This document shows positions 7,742 through 16,390 of a DNA stretch of 64,000 nucleotides, piece after piece. The translations under genes and the position numbers were made by a program. Position 1 is the stretch's first letter; each line of letters opens with the position of its first letter. Origin of the DNA: CAZKJL01 sp964611095 (GTDB lineage: Bacteria; Patescibacteriota; Gracilibacteria; Peribacterales; Peribacteraceae); assembly GCA_964611095.1 (NCBI GenBank), contig CAZSWJ010000001.1, positions 1 through 64,000 of the forward strand, written 5' to 3'. The notes beneath the pieces were generated by a model, which saw only the letters and a list, made by a program, of their open reading frames with translations, had not been told where the DNA came from and ran no database searches.

Positions 7742-9055
7742 ATGAAAAAAATACTTCTTGCAAACGGCTCGACGGTAACGGAGCACGGTCTTCGCGAAGC
7801 CGACGTACTTATCGGTGTCACGGGAGAGATCGAGGAGGTGAAAGCGAATATCGACCACAAGGGCGCCGAGGTCATCGACTGCGAAGGAAAGCTGCTCTTC
7901 CCGCTGCTCATCGACTGCCACGTGCATTTCCGCGAACCCGGACTGGAGCACAAAGCCACGATGCAGAGCGAGTCTGCAGCGGCGTTGGCAGGAGGTGTCG
8001 GCTGCGTGTGCGAAATGCCGAATACGATTCCGCCGACGGTGACCGTAGCCGCACTTGCCGACAAAGTTCGCCGCGCTGCGGAGATCGACGGCTGCACGCT
8101 CAAATTTTACTTCGGCGTCACGGAAGCGATTCACCTGCAGGCGCTGAAAGATTTGTGGACGGGTGAATCGATGGAGCTGAAAAGACTGAAGCATCACTGC
8201 GCTGGCGTCAAACTCTTCCTCGACCACTCCACGGGCAATCAGAAGATCGATGGATCAATCATCGAAGACGTGTTTAAGGCGTGCGCCGACCTCAAGATTC
8301 CGCTCATCGCACACTGCGAAGACCCGGAGATGAACGCCGCGGCACTGAAGAACAATCCCGGCACGGATATCGCTCTCCACTCCGTGCACCGTCCCCCCGA
8401 GTCGGAAGCCAAAGCAATTGAGTACGCCATCGGCATCGCAAAGAAAACGGGCGCCGCGCTGCAGATCGCTCACCTCTCCACGAAGCAAGGCGTGGAACTC
8501 GTGCGGCAAGCGAAGAAGGCGAAGCTCCCGATCACGTGCGAAGTGACGCCGCATCACCTGCTGTTCTCCACGAATGATTACAAGGCGCTTGGCGCGCGTG
8601 GAAAGATGAACCCGCCCCTTCGTTCGCCCGAACACTGCGAAGCGCTCTGGGCAGGCATTCAAGACGGTACCGTGGACTGTGTCTCCACCGACCACGCACC
8701 GCACACCGTGGAAGAAAAGAGCAACCCGAATCCTCTCTCCGCCCCGAGCGGCGTGCCCGGAGTCGAGACGATGTTCCCGCTGCTTCTCGACATCGCTTCA
8801 GGAAAAAGTTCCTACCCGCTACCCGCTACCCGCCTCACGTACTCCGACATCGTGCGCCTCTGTTTCACGAATCCGAATCGCATCTTCTCGCTCGGCCAGC
8901 CGGCGATCGCCGCCAAATCGAATGCGCGCATCGCCATCGTCGATCCGAACGCCGAGTGGACGATCGATGCGAAAAATCTGCACAGCAAATGTGGATGGAC
9001 GCCGTTTCAGGGCAAGAAAGTGAAGGGGCAGATCGTCAAAACGATCGCTCACTGA
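7742..9055 (+). CDS. pyrC: Dihydroorotase (class I, PyrC type)
   Basis: A 437-aa amidohydrolase for the third step of pyrimidine synthesis. Metal-binding and catalytic motifs: HVHFREPG (about residues 60-67), HCEDPEM, CEVTPHHLL and STDHAPHT (about 314-321), plus GVPGVETMFPLLL. The presumed metal-bridging lysine is in GVKLFLDHSTGN. An odd feature is the segment SSYPLPATR (about residues 355-363), encoded by a GCGGGTAG-family repeat (8812-8834). It looks like an in-frame insertion in a loop before the C-terminal helix (DIVRLCFTNPNRIF). It is translationally coupled to pyrB. Confidence 0.95.
   Translation: MKKILLANGSTVTEHGLREADVLIGVTGEIEEVKANIDHKGAEVIDCEGKLLFPLLIDCHVHFREPGLEHKATMQSESAAALAGGVGCVCEMPNTIPPTVTVAALADKVRRAAEIDGCTLKFYFGVTEAIHLQALKDLWTGESMELKRLKHHCAGVKLFLDHSTGNQKIDGSIIEDVFKACADLKIPLIAHCEDPEMNAAALKNNPGTDIALHSVHRPPESEAKAIEYAIGIAKKTGAALQIAHLSTKQGVELVRQAKKAKLPITCEVTPHHLLFSTNDYKALGARGKMNPPLRSPEHCEALWAGIQDGTVDCVSTDHAPHTVEEKSNPNPLSAPSGVPGVETMFPLLLDIASGKSSYPLPATRLTYSDIVRLCFTNPNRIFSLGQPAIAAKSNARIAIVDPNAEWTIDAKNLHSKCGWTPFQGKKVKGQIVKTIAH
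8812..8834 (-). repeat. GCGGGTAG-family repeat inside pyrC
   Basis: Three tandem CTACCCG units ending in CCGCC, read on the plus strand. They match one arm of the intergenic elements at 12437, 14596 and 51041. Only one arm is present. It is translated in frame as part of dihydroorotase. Confidence 0.8.
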
Positions 9056-9121
9056 AGCCGAAAATAAGACGTAACGTCAGGCAAACTGTACAAACGGCAA
9101 GATGAGGTTTTAACTATAACC

Positions 9122-9442
9122 ATGACGTACGGTCCGGAAGCATATTTGGCGCAAGCGGGCATCAATGCCGAAACGTGCCGCATGGATTCCGAAGCCGACT
9201 GGGCGACTCGTGTCGCGTCGGACGCGAGGTTGGCCGTCCATAACGTCGTGCGACAACTCAGACGTGCGCCGACCATCGACGATCTTCCCGCGCTCAACGC
9301 GGCGATCGAACGCGATTTTATGGGACCGATGCAACTGCTTCTCGATTCACCGGACGAGTACGCCAAATTCGTGGCGGCAAAACAACGCTTGCTGGAAGAA
9401 GTGAGTGCTCCTCTCAATGAGAGTCGCGTAACAGCCGCGTAA
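9122..9442 (+). CDS. Hypothetical protein (106 aa)
   Basis: Small, soluble, probably helical acidic protein with no recognised domain, signal peptide or cysteine cluster (a single Cys near residue 19). AT-rich sequence (TTAACTATAACC) directly precedes the ATG, suggesting a promoter very close to the start. Its 3' end overlaps the convergent HAD gene by 29 nt, which is unusual but tolerable. Coding is judged likely from amino-acid composition. Confidence 0.55.
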   Translation: MTYGPEAYLAQAGINAETCRMDSEADWATRVASDARLAVHNVVRQLRRAPTIDDLPALNAAIERDFMGPMQLLLDSPDEYAKFVAAKQRLLEEVSAPLNESRVTAA

Positions 9443-10058
9443 GGTCATCGAGAGATTCCAAAACGTGGTCCGCATGATCCGGCGCATGCTTCGGCGTGTG
9501 CGATCCATGCACGAGATATGCCTGCATGCCTGCGGCTTTTGCGGCATGGAGATCGAAGATCTGGTCACCGACGTACACGCAGTCTTCGGGGTCCACGCCG
9601 AGCTTATCGGCGGTGAGCAGGAGCCCGTGCGGATGCGGTTTACTCAAGTCCCCCATCTCATCGGCGGTGACGATCTGCGTCACGTGGTCGTAGAGCCCGA
9701 GGCACTTGTGGATGGCGTCCAAGTACGATCGCCACGAATTCGTAATGACGCCCGTGGGATGTTTCTCCAAAAATTTCAGAAGATCCAAGGCACCCGGGCA
9801 AAACTCGGTGCGTGTCGCGAGCAGTTCGTGGTACACCAGGTCGCGCGCGGCACGGACTTCATCGAGGCGATCGGGATCGCCACCCTTCTCGCTGATCCAA
9901 CTGCGCATGCCCATGCTCTGCGGATAGAGTCGGCGGAAATCTTCGGCCGAAAAATCGAGGCCGATGGCGCGCATGCCAACGATGCACGCCTCTTCGTACA
10001 GATGCGTGGTGTGGATGAGCGTGCCGTCGAGATCGAAGAGAACCGCTTTGAATTTCAT
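9414..10058 (-). CDS. HAD-superfamily phosphatase (phosphoglycolate phosphatase-like)
   Basis: A 214-aa HAD hydrolase with motif I FDLDGTLIHTT (nucleophile and acid Asp at about residues 8 and 10), an alpha-helical cap (about 15-85), motif II TNSWRSY, motif III lysine in SKPHPHGLL and motif IV VGDQIFDL. It resembles the Gph/PGMB group; the substrate cannot be inferred. The frame extends to 10091, but the ATG at 10058 puts motif I at its usual position and has TAGAAT (10067-10072) 8 nt upstream. Confidence 0.88.
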   Translation of the reverse strand: MKFKAVLFDLDGTLIHTTHLYEEACIVGMRAIGLDFSAEDFRRLYPQSMGMRSWISEKGGDPDRLDEVRAARDLVYHELLATRTEFCPGALDLLKFLEKHPTGVITNSWRSYLDAIHKCLGLYDHVTQIVTADEMGDLSKPHPHGLLLTADKLGVDPEDCVYVGDQIFDLHAAKAAGMQAYLVHGSHTPKHAPDHADHVLESLDDLTRLLRDSH

Positions 10059-10127
10059 GCCGCGGCATTCTAGCTCGTGACCCGGAACCATTCACGGAAA
10101 TGCCGAAAGAAATGTAGACTGCCGTCG

Positions 10128-10337
10128 ATGAAAAATATTGTTGCCGCCGGCGCGCTCCTTCTCTTCATGAGTGTGAGCGGAACGTCGTCACTCCTGAACG
10201 ACCCTGCCCACTCACGCACGGCAACGAGCCACGTCAGTCGCAGAACGCTGCGGAATACCGTGTCGCGGGAAGCCTGGGAAAAGGTGCCGTTTACGGGGTA
10301 TAAAGGCCGTCTTCGTCGCTTACAGATCGGGAAGTAA
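10128..10337 (+). CDS. Small exported hypothetical protein (69 aa)
   Basis: Starts MKNIVAAGALLLFMSVSG, a convincing signal peptide or N-terminal anchor, followed by a basic Arg/Thr/Ser-rich tail ending in GRLRRLQIGK. TAGACT (10115-10120) ends 7 nt before the ATG, suggesting leaderless transcription from its own promoter. It is convergent with RNase J and shares the terminator at 10348-10394. Function unknown. Confidence 0.6.
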   Translation: MKNIVAAGALLLFMSVSGTSSLLNDPAHSRTATSHVSRRTLRNTVSREAWEKVPFTGYKGRLRRLQIGK

Positions 10338-10347
10338 TCGCTGAAAA

Positions 10348-10394
10348 AACCAAAGAACCAACGTCGATCGTTGGATTCCTTGGTTTCTTTGGTT
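10348..10394. terminator. Bidirectional terminator-like hairpin
   Basis: CCAACG (10358-10363), 5-nt loop, CGTTGG (10369-10374), flanked by AACCAAAGAA (10348-10357) and its near-complement TTCTTTGGTT (10385-10394). It sits between two convergent genes, with A-rich and T-rich sides. Confidence 0.65.
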
Positions 10395-10402
10395 TCCGAT
10401 GT

Positions 10403-12325
10403 TTAGACCTCGATGACAATCGGCATCACCATCGGTTCGCGGTCGAGACGGTTACGGAAGAACCTAAACAGTGCTCCGATAACTTCGCGCTTGAGACCCT
10501 TCATGTCTTTTTCGCCACGTGCGAGCGCCTCTTCGTACGCCTTGCGGATGACCGCGGTGGCGTCTTTGTTGATGCTCGTCTGCTCCGTGCCGTAGATGAA
10601 TCCGCGGGAGAGAAGCAGAGGATCGGAGACGAGTCGCATGGAATCGGCGTAGACCTTGAGGACGGCGATGAAAATACCGGCGTCGTTCATGATTTTGCGA
10701 TCGTCCATGATGCGCGCGCCTTCGGCGCCTTGGCTGTGACCGTCGATGATGATGTCGTTGGCGGGCAGCTTGTGCTTGGACCTGCGGGCGTTGCCTTCGC
10801 TGTCGAACTCCAGGATTTCGCCGTTCACCAGGAGGTGAATGCGGTTGTCCTCGTAGCCGATGTTGCGGGCAAGCTGCGCGTGAGCCGAGCGCATGTACGG
10901 TTCGCCGTGTTCCGGAATGACGTGCTTGGCACGCACCAAGCGGTGCATGAGCATGATGTCGTTCTGGTAACCGTGACCCGTGGTGTGGAGCGCGAGCTCC
11001 TGGTTCGTGAGAACCTTGGCACCGAGCAGGTTGAGGTTGTTCACCACTTTCGCGACCGCGCGCTCGTTGCCGAGAATCGGGTTGCTGGACAGGATGACGG
11101 TGTCACCCTTCTTCATGCGAACGTGCTGATGTACGCCGAGACCCATGCGTGCAAGGCTTGCGCGCTCTTCGCCCTGGGAACCGGTGGTGAGAATGACGAC
11201 CTCGCGGTCGGGAATCTTCTCCATGCCGGGGCCGACCTTGCGGATCATGCCGCGCGGCACTTGGATGTACCCGAGCGACTGCGCGATCTCGATGTTGGTT
11301 TCCATGGAGCGGCCGGACACGTAGACCTTGCGGTTGAGCGTCTTGGCGTGCTCGATGACCTGAGCGAGACGGTTGAGGAGCGAGCTGAAGGTGGAGATGA
11401 TGAGACGACCCTTGGCGTCGCGCATGAGCTGGAACAGCGTCTCGGAAATTGCTTTCTCGGAGAGCGAGTTGCCGGGCTTCGTGGCGTTCGTGGAGTCGGC
11501 GATGATCGCCAGCACTCCCTCGTCGCCGAGTTCGGCGAGACGTTGGAAGTCGGCGGGCGGTTCGTTCATCGGCGTCAGGTCGAACTTGAAGTCACCCGTG
11601 TGCAGGATGGTTCCGTACGGCGTGTGAACGGCGACGGCGGCGGAGTCGGGAATGGAGTGCGTGACGCGCAGGAATTCGATCTTCACCGGTCCGAGCTGGA
11701 GCGGCTTGTTGAATTCGCACGTGTTGAGACGCGCTTTGGACGTCAGCTTTTCCTCATCGAGGCGCTTTTTGACGAACGCCATGGTGAGCTTCGTGCCGTA
11801 GCACGGCGGGAAGCGGAGCTGCGGCAGCACGTGCTGTACGGCGCCGATGTGGTCCAAGTGCCCGTGCGTGAAGATGACGGCTTTGATGCGGTCTTCTTTG
11901 CCGCGCAGGCCCGAGAGATCCGGGATGAGATAGTCGATGCCCGGCATGTCTTCCTCCGGAAATTGGAGACCCAGGTCGATGATGTACAGATCGCCGTCGA
12001 CATCGACGACGAAACAGTTGCGGCCGACTTCTTCGAATCCTCCCAGAGGATAGAGACGAAGGCCTTTGCCGCTCGGACCGCGCGTGTCCTTGGAAACGTC
12101 CGTCTGCGGTGCGCGTGACCGAGGCGGGTGCGCAGCCTTGTGTGCCGGAGAAGATTTGTGCCCGGCATCGGGCTTCGCGGGAATAGGCTGCCCTGTGGCA
12201 GCGGAGGGTTGCATCGGGATGTCCGTCGGCTGTTCGCCGCTCGACACCACCTTCTTCACCCATTCATGTACAGATTTCATTCTGTGTTGGAATAAATAAA
12301 CGTGAGGTTGATCCTCGAGAGACAT
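10403..12325 (-). CDS. rnj: Ribonuclease J (beta-CASP metallo-RNase)
   Basis: A 640-aa 5'-exo/endoribonuclease of the RNase J family for mRNA decay and rRNA maturation. Motifs: metallo-beta-lactamase HGHLDHIGA, HTGDFKFD, ADSTNAT, the beta-CASP TTGSQGEERASLARM and HTTGHGYQNDI, and PEHGEPYMRSAHA. A Pro/Ala/Lys-rich N-terminal extension of about 85 residues precedes the catalytic fold. Unlike many genes here it has a Shine-Dalgarno-like GAGGGAG 4 nt before the ATG at 12325, which supports the longer start over the internal Met16. The C-terminal RNase J domain is present. Confidence 0.93.
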   Translation of the reverse strand: MSLEDQPHVYLFQHRMKSVHEWVKKVVSSGEQPTDIPMQPSAATGQPIPAKPDAGHKSSPAHKAAHPPRSRAPQTDVSKDTRGPSGKGLRLYPLGGFEEVGRNCFVVDVDGDLYIIDLGLQFPEEDMPGIDYLIPDLSGLRGKEDRIKAVIFTHGHLDHIGAVQHVLPQLRFPPCYGTKLTMAFVKKRLDEEKLTSKARLNTCEFNKPLQLGPVKIEFLRVTHSIPDSAAVAVHTPYGTILHTGDFKFDLTPMNEPPADFQRLAELGDEGVLAIIADSTNATKPGNSLSEKAISETLFQLMRDAKGRLIISTFSSLLNRLAQVIEHAKTLNRKVYVSGRSMETNIEIAQSLGYIQVPRGMIRKVGPGMEKIPDREVVILTTGSQGEERASLARMGLGVHQHVRMKKGDTVILSSNPILGNERAVAKVVNNLNLLGAKVLTNQELALHTTGHGYQNDIMLMHRLVRAKHVIPEHGEPYMRSAHAQLARNIGYEDNRIHLLVNGEILEFDSEGNARRSKHKLPANDIIIDGHSQGAEGARIMDDRKIMNDAGIFIAVLKVYADSMRLVSDPLLLSRGFIYGTEQTSINKDATAVIRKAYEEALARGEKDMKGLKREVIGALFRFFRNRLDREPMVMPIVIEV

Positions 12326-12436
12326 CGTACTCCCTCACGGACGACAAAGCAAGTACACGTTTGTTGTCACATCGTTATTTTGGCTTAGATTCAATGAATT
12401 ATTAGGGATAAAAGTTTGCTTTGATGGCGACATTCA

Positions 12437-12517
12437 GGCGGGTAGCGAGTAGCGGTTGGCGGGTAGACCGCTGTTTTTCTCGCTGCATAAATTTCTACCC
12501 GCTACTCGCTACCCGCC
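12437..12517. repeat. GCGGGTAG inverted-repeat element (upstream of the 669-aa gene)
   Basis: The left arm (12437-12466) contains GCGGGTAGCGAGTAG and a second GGCGGGTAG. The right arm (12495-12517) is the inverse, CTACCCGCTACTCGC then TACCCGCC. A 28-nt T-rich centre separates them. A long hairpin is expected. Apparent coding upstream of 12586 is just open reading through this repeat. Confidence 0.85.
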
Positions 12518-12585
12518 TTTTCGATCGCATGTCGACGGCCACAACCTTGCGACGATTTCCTGCCGCGTGTACTCTTTCTCCCTGT

Positions 12586-14595
12586 ATGAAGCTCGAGGTG
12601 TGGACAGGTCAAACCAAGGCGCCATCCGGCACGGTGCTGGCTCCCGTAATCCTCGGCGAGGAGAAGGGCGAACGTGTCTTCATGCTCATCCACAGCGAGG
12701 GAAAAGCCGCCGGAAGCGACAACCTGCGCGAGGAGTGCGTGAATGTGTTGACGCATGCCGTGCTCGAGGGCGAGGGTGACGGCTACGTCCGTTTGGAGAA
12801 CGCGCTGAAGGAGTTGAATGGCTTGCTGAAGGGCTTCCTGCTGTCCGATGCCGTCCGTGACGTGCACGCCATCGTGGGACTTTTGGAGAAGGACGGATCG
12901 CTCCACATCTCGCACGTCGGTCGCGCCGAGGCGTACGTGGTTCGAGACGGAAGCGCCACGCAGATCACCGAGTACTCGCGCGGCAAACCGCCGGCCGCGT
13001 TCATGCACATCGTGAGCGGCGCCGCACAGGCGAAGGACCACTTCATCATCTCGACGACTCGCTTGCTGCGCTCCATGACGCCGGCACAGCTCCTGAACGT
13101 CGTGCAACACAGCGGAGAAGGAACGGTTCAAAACATCATCACCACACTCACGTCCGAGAAAGAAGTGGCCTGCATTCTGCATATCGCGGTTGCGCCCGGA
13201 CACGGTGGCGATGTCGCTGATGACGAACCGGCACCCGTACGAACGGCGGCCAGAAGCCGAAATCGCAATGCCGGCTCCCGCGGTGCGGCGCTGCTCGGCA
13301 CCGTCGGATCGGCATTCAAGAACGTCGATTGGTCGAGACTCGCAAGCAAGTTCCGCCCGGGATCCAAGAAGAAATCCGCCGGACTCGGTTCCGTCGGCGA
13401 ACGCGTCAGCCAGTTCCTGTCCGATCTCCGCGACCCGGAACGCAAGCGCCGCGCACACTTGCTCCTGCTCGCCGGTTCGGCCGCCGTGTTCCTCATCATC
13501 TGGATGTTCGTGCAGCTCACGCTCAGCAGCCAGAAGAGCCAGACAAGGGGTGAACTCGCCGACCTCGTGAAGCAGATCAACGCCGACATCGCCACCGCCG
13601 AGAACCGTCAGCTCGCCGGTGACAGCGACAGCGCCAACGCCATCCTCGGCCGCGCGGAGGAGAGCGCACGCAAAGTGATGACGAACGAGAGCGGACTGTT
13701 CCGCAGCGAAGCGCTGGAGCAACTCGGACGCATCAACTCCAAGCGCGAAGAAATGAACCGCGTCATTCGCGTGACGCCGCCGCGCGTCATGGCGAACTTG
13801 AGCGCCAAGAAAGCCGACATTTTGGCTCAGGGCTTCATCGGCTACCAGAACGGTGAATTCCTCGTCTACGACCGCCAGGACCTCTACAGCGTGTCCCTCA
13901 ACACCGTGGAAAACGCAGACAAGCTCGGTTCCGAGGAGCTGATCTTGGACGGCGTTTCGTTCCCCCGTTTCCAGAGCGACGCGTTCATGACGACGGGAAA
14001 CAGCGTCATCGAGATCATCAACGGCCAACCCACGACGATGAAGACCGAGGACGCCGCCGGTTGGATCACGGGCGCCGACATCAAGACGTACCTCCGCTAC
14101 TTGTACGTGCTCGCACCCGAGCGAAAGCAGATCTTCAAGTACGAGCGCCTCGCCGGAAAGTACGGACCGCCGGCCGAGTACAACGTGAACGGCGATCTGG
14201 CCGGAGCCATCGACATGACGATCCAGGGACCGGTGTACGTGCTCAAAGACATTTCGTCCGCAGGCAAAGCGGGCGCCAGAGACGTGCTCAAGCTGCTCCG
14301 CGGCGAGAAGCAGACGTTCTCCATCCGCAACTTGCCTCCGGGAGCGCTCGACGGCGTCACGAAAATCTTCAAGTCCTCGCCGACGGGCAACTTCTACTTC
14401 TTGGATCCCGAGAACAAGCGCGTGGTCGTGACGACGAACGACGGTGACCTCGGCGATTCGCTCTACCTCAAGCAGTACGTGCTGGACTCGGAACAAGTCG
14501 GCAAGCTCAAAGACCTGTTCGTGGATGCCGATGACTCACGCCTCTACGTCCTCGACGAGAAGAAGCTGTACGCCATCGATCTCCAGGCACATTAA
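12586..14595 (+). CDS. Membrane protein with PP2C-like N-domain and extracytoplasmic propeller-like domain
   Basis: 669 aa. Residues 1-200 resemble a PPM/PP2C phosphatase fold (LKGFLLSDAVRDVHAIVGLL, then HVGRAEAYVVRDG), but the metal-binding Asp motif (DGMGG-like) is not evident, so it may be a pseudophosphatase or ligand sensor. A basic linker leads to one transmembrane helix (about 293-315, LLLLAGSAAVFLIIWMFVQL), a helical stretch (about 320-400) and a C-terminal half with repeated short strands (FLVYDRQDLYSV, LRYLYVLAPERKQIFKYE, FYFLDPENKRVVV, RLYVLDEKKLYAID) like a beta-propeller. The start was chosen at the first Met after the repeat. A transmembrane signalling role is inferred. Confidence 0.7.
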   Translation: MKLEVWTGQTKAPSGTVLAPVILGEEKGERVFMLIHSEGKAAGSDNLREECVNVLTHAVLEGEGDGYVRLENALKELNGLLKGFLLSDAVRDVHAIVGLLEKDGSLHISHVGRAEAYVVRDGSATQITEYSRGKPPAAFMHIVSGAAQAKDHFIISTTRLLRSMTPAQLLNVVQHSGEGTVQNIITTLTSEKEVACILHIAVAPGHGGDVADDEPAPVRTAARSRNRNAGSRGAALLGTVGSAFKNVDWSRLASKFRPGSKKKSAGLGSVGERVSQFLSDLRDPERKRRAHLLLLAGSAAVFLIIWMFVQLTLSSQKSQTRGELADLVKQINADIATAENRQLAGDSDSANAILGRAEESARKVMTNESGLFRSEALEQLGRINSKREEMNRVIRVTPPRVMANLSAKKADILAQGFIGYQNGEFLVYDRQDLYSVSLNTVENADKLGSEELILDGVSFPRFQSDAFMTTGNSVIEIINGQPTTMKTEDAAGWITGADIKTYLRYLYVLAPERKQIFKYERLAGKYGPPAEYNVNGDLAGAIDMTIQGPVYVLKDISSAGKAGARDVLKLLRGEKQTFSIRNLPPGALDGVTKIFKSSPTGNFYFLDPENKRVVVTTNDGDLGDSLYLKQYVLDSEQVGKLKDLFVDADDSRLYVLDEKKLYAIDLQAH

Positions 14596-14661
14596 GCGGC
14601 TGGCGATTGGCGGGTAGCGAGTAGAATCGCTGCTTTTTGCTACCCGCTACCCGCTACCCGC
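14596..14661. repeat. GCGGGTAG inverted-repeat element (downstream of the 669-aa gene)
   Basis: A left arm ending GGCGGGTAGCGAGTAG (to 14624), a T-rich 15-nt loop and a right arm with three CTACCCG units (14640-14661). It begins at the stop codon of the 669-aa gene and ends just before the -10 box of the next gene. It could serve as a terminator. Confidence 0.85.
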
Positions 14662-14675
14662 GTTACGCTTGAATC

Positions 14676-15092
14676 ATGACTGCAGCACAAAATCGTTCCG
14701 TGATGATCTTCGGCACCTTCGACTTCCTGCACGAAGGACACAAGTCGCTCATCGCCCAAGCGAAAGCGCTCGGCGACGTGACGATCGTCGTGGCGCGCAG
14801 TTCCAACGTGCAAAAAATCAAAGGCCGTTCACCGGCGGAATCCGAAGAGGTGCGCATCGCCGCACTGAAGAAGGAATGCCCGTCGTGCACGGTGATCCTC
14901 GGCGACGGCTCGGACTTCCTCGCTCCTTTAAAGGAGCACAAACCCGACCTCCTTCTCTTGGGGTACGACCAAAAGCTGCCGCCCGGAGTCTCCGAAGCCG
15001 ATCTCCCCTGCCCCGTGAAACGGGCCGAGGCGCTGCGTCCCGACGTCTACAAGAGCAGTTTGATCGCTCAAAAGCGCCTGAAGGGCGGGTAG
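14676..15092 (+). CDS. Cytidylyltransferase-fold nucleotidyltransferase (RibL/TagD-like)
   Basis: A 138-aa single-domain nucleotidyltransferase. The N-terminal GTFDFLHEGHKSLIAQA gives the HxGH nucleotide-binding motif. KIKGRSPAESEEVRIAAL contains the conserved R-x-x-E-R-like region, and LLLGYDQK corresponds to the family LGYDQ. This last motif is typical of archaeal FAD synthetase RibL and of TagD/HldE-like enzymes. FAD synthesis is a reasonable guess but glycerol-phosphate or heptose activation is not excluded. TACGCT (14664-14669) lies 6 nt before the ATG. Confidence 0.8.
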   Translation: MTAAQNRSVMIFGTFDFLHEGHKSLIAQAKALGDVTIVVARSSNVQKIKGRSPAESEEVRIAALKKECPSCTVILGDGSDFLAPLKEHKPDLLLLGYDQKLPPGVSEADLPCPVKRAEALRPDVYKSSLIAQKRLKGG

Positions 15093-15101
15093 GACGGGCT
15101 A

Positions 15102-15130
15102 TTGATCAAAATCGTCAAAAATGATATAAT
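15102..15130 (+). promoter_or_regulatory. Promoter placing transcription start at the ATG of the FN3 gene
   Basis: TTGATC (15102-15107), 17-nt spacer, TATAAT (15125-15130). The ATG is at 15137, exactly where the +1 would be expected. With no room for a Shine-Dalgarno, the message should be leaderless. This is the clearest complete example of the pattern seen at many genes here. Confidence 0.7.
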
Positions 15131-15136
15131 GGTTGG

Positions 15137-16381
15137 ATGACTTTCAAACAAAAACTCACGATCGGTCTCGCCGTCTTTGCCGTTTCGACGAGCGTCGTCA
15201 TGGCCGCACCTGCCAACGTGCAGAACGTCACCGCGACTCTCGAGGGCGGACAGCTCCAGGTGTCGTGGTACCCCGTACCCGGCGCCGCTTCGTACAACAT
15301 CTACTACAGTCACGAATCGATTCTCGGGAACGGCGGCGACTACGACGACTTCGAGCATTCGGCCGGTCCGCAGACCGCCTACGTGTTCAAGACCCTCCCA
15401 CAGACATCGGGCACGGTCTACATCGGCGTGCTCGCCGTGGACGGCTCCGGCGTCGAGAGCGAAGGATTTGAGACCGAAGCCAGCGCCACCATCGGCGACG
15501 CGCTTCCTCCCGAACCCACCGTGACCTCCACCGTGAGCGGCACGACCGTACAGGGAGGCATGCCGACCGGCGAGAACCCCACGAGCACTGCCGTCCCCAT
15601 GACCATCGCTTCCGTGCAGCCGATTTCTTCCACGGGCGTCATCGTGACGTTCACGAAGAACGTTCGTCCGCAAGCGGCCATCAACCCCGCATTCTTCCTC
15701 ATGACCGATACGGGTGGCACGATCCTCCCGATCGTGAACGTCACGTTCGACGGACCGAACGTCCTTCTGGAAACGAAAACCCAGGAACCGACGCGCACCT
15801 ACATCGTGAGCGTGCTCCTTCCGATTCCGGCCGATGACGGCACGAACGCCACGACTTCCACCACTCCCCGCATCCAGTTCGCCGGCTTCGGCACCGCGGT
15901 GCAGGGCGGCTCGAGCAGCAGCGTTTCCTCGTCCGCCAGTTCGAGCGTTGCAAGCAGCGACCCTCGCTTCGGAACGACGAACCCTCCTCCGCCTCCCCCT
16001 CCCACCGCGTCGCTCATTCGTGACCCTGCCGCACTCGACCTCACCGCGACTCCCCGCAACGACGGAACGTACAACGTTCTCGCCGCGTGGACGCAGGCTC
16101 CGGGTGCTCGCGGCTACACGCTCTACACCTCCACGGACGGCAAGCAGTACGCCCGAAACTTCGCCGTCGCCGACACGCAGACATCCGTGAAGTACGAACG
16201 GATTCCTCCCGGAACCTTCGGCCTCCGCGTCACCGCGGCCGACGCCACGGGCCGAGAGTCTTCGCCGGGCGTGGAGCGCGTCATCAACTTGCCCGCCTCG
16301 GGCATCGGCTTCCTGGGCCTGATGCTCACCGCAGGAGCAGCCGCAGGACGCAAGCTGCGCCGCAAGAAGAAAACGGTGTAA
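15137..16381 (+). CDS. Exported fibronectin type III surface protein
   Basis: 414 aa. Signal peptide (about residues 1-24, ending VVMAA). First FN3 domain at about 25-118 (NVTATLEGGQLQVSWYPVPG, SYNIYYS). A middle Ig-like domain at about 150-255 (VIVTFTKNVRPQAAINPAFF) resembles SbsA/Big-type repeats. A Ser-rich then Pro-rich linker (about 262-292) leads to a second FN3 domain (about 300-385). The C-terminus is a membrane anchor (GIGFLGLMLTAGAAAG) with a basic RKLRRKKK tail, like a sorting or retention signal. A cell-surface adhesion or scaffold role is inferred. The ComEC-like gene follows after 9 nt. Confidence 0.8.
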   Translation: MTFKQKLTIGLAVFAVSTSVVMAAPANVQNVTATLEGGQLQVSWYPVPGAASYNIYYSHESILGNGGDYDDFEHSAGPQTAYVFKTLPQTSGTVYIGVLAVDGSGVESEGFETEASATIGDALPPEPTVTSTVSGTTVQGGMPTGENPTSTAVPMTIASVQPISSTGVIVTFTKNVRPQAAINPAFFLMTDTGGTILPIVNVTFDGPNVLLETKTQEPTRTYIVSVLLPIPADDGTNATTSTTPRIQFAGFGTAVQGGSSSSVSSSASSSVASSDPRFGTTNPPPPPPPTASLIRDPAALDLTATPRNDGTYNVLAAWTQAPGARGYTLYTSTDGKQYARNFAVADTQTSVKYERIPPGTFGLRVTAADATGRESSPGVERVINLPASGIGFLGLMLTAGAAAGRKLRRKKKTV

Positions 16382-16390
16382 CCTGACCGC

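Noticed and set aside
12421..12585. N-terminal extension of the 669-aa protein
   Set aside because: The extra 55 residues are encoded by the GCGGGTAG inverted repeat and show no protein-like pattern; ATG 12586 is a better start.
15080..15093. GGGCGGGTAG at the end of the RibL/TagD-like gene as another repeat copy
   Set aside because: Only one unit and no inverted arm; within chance for a GC-rich genome.
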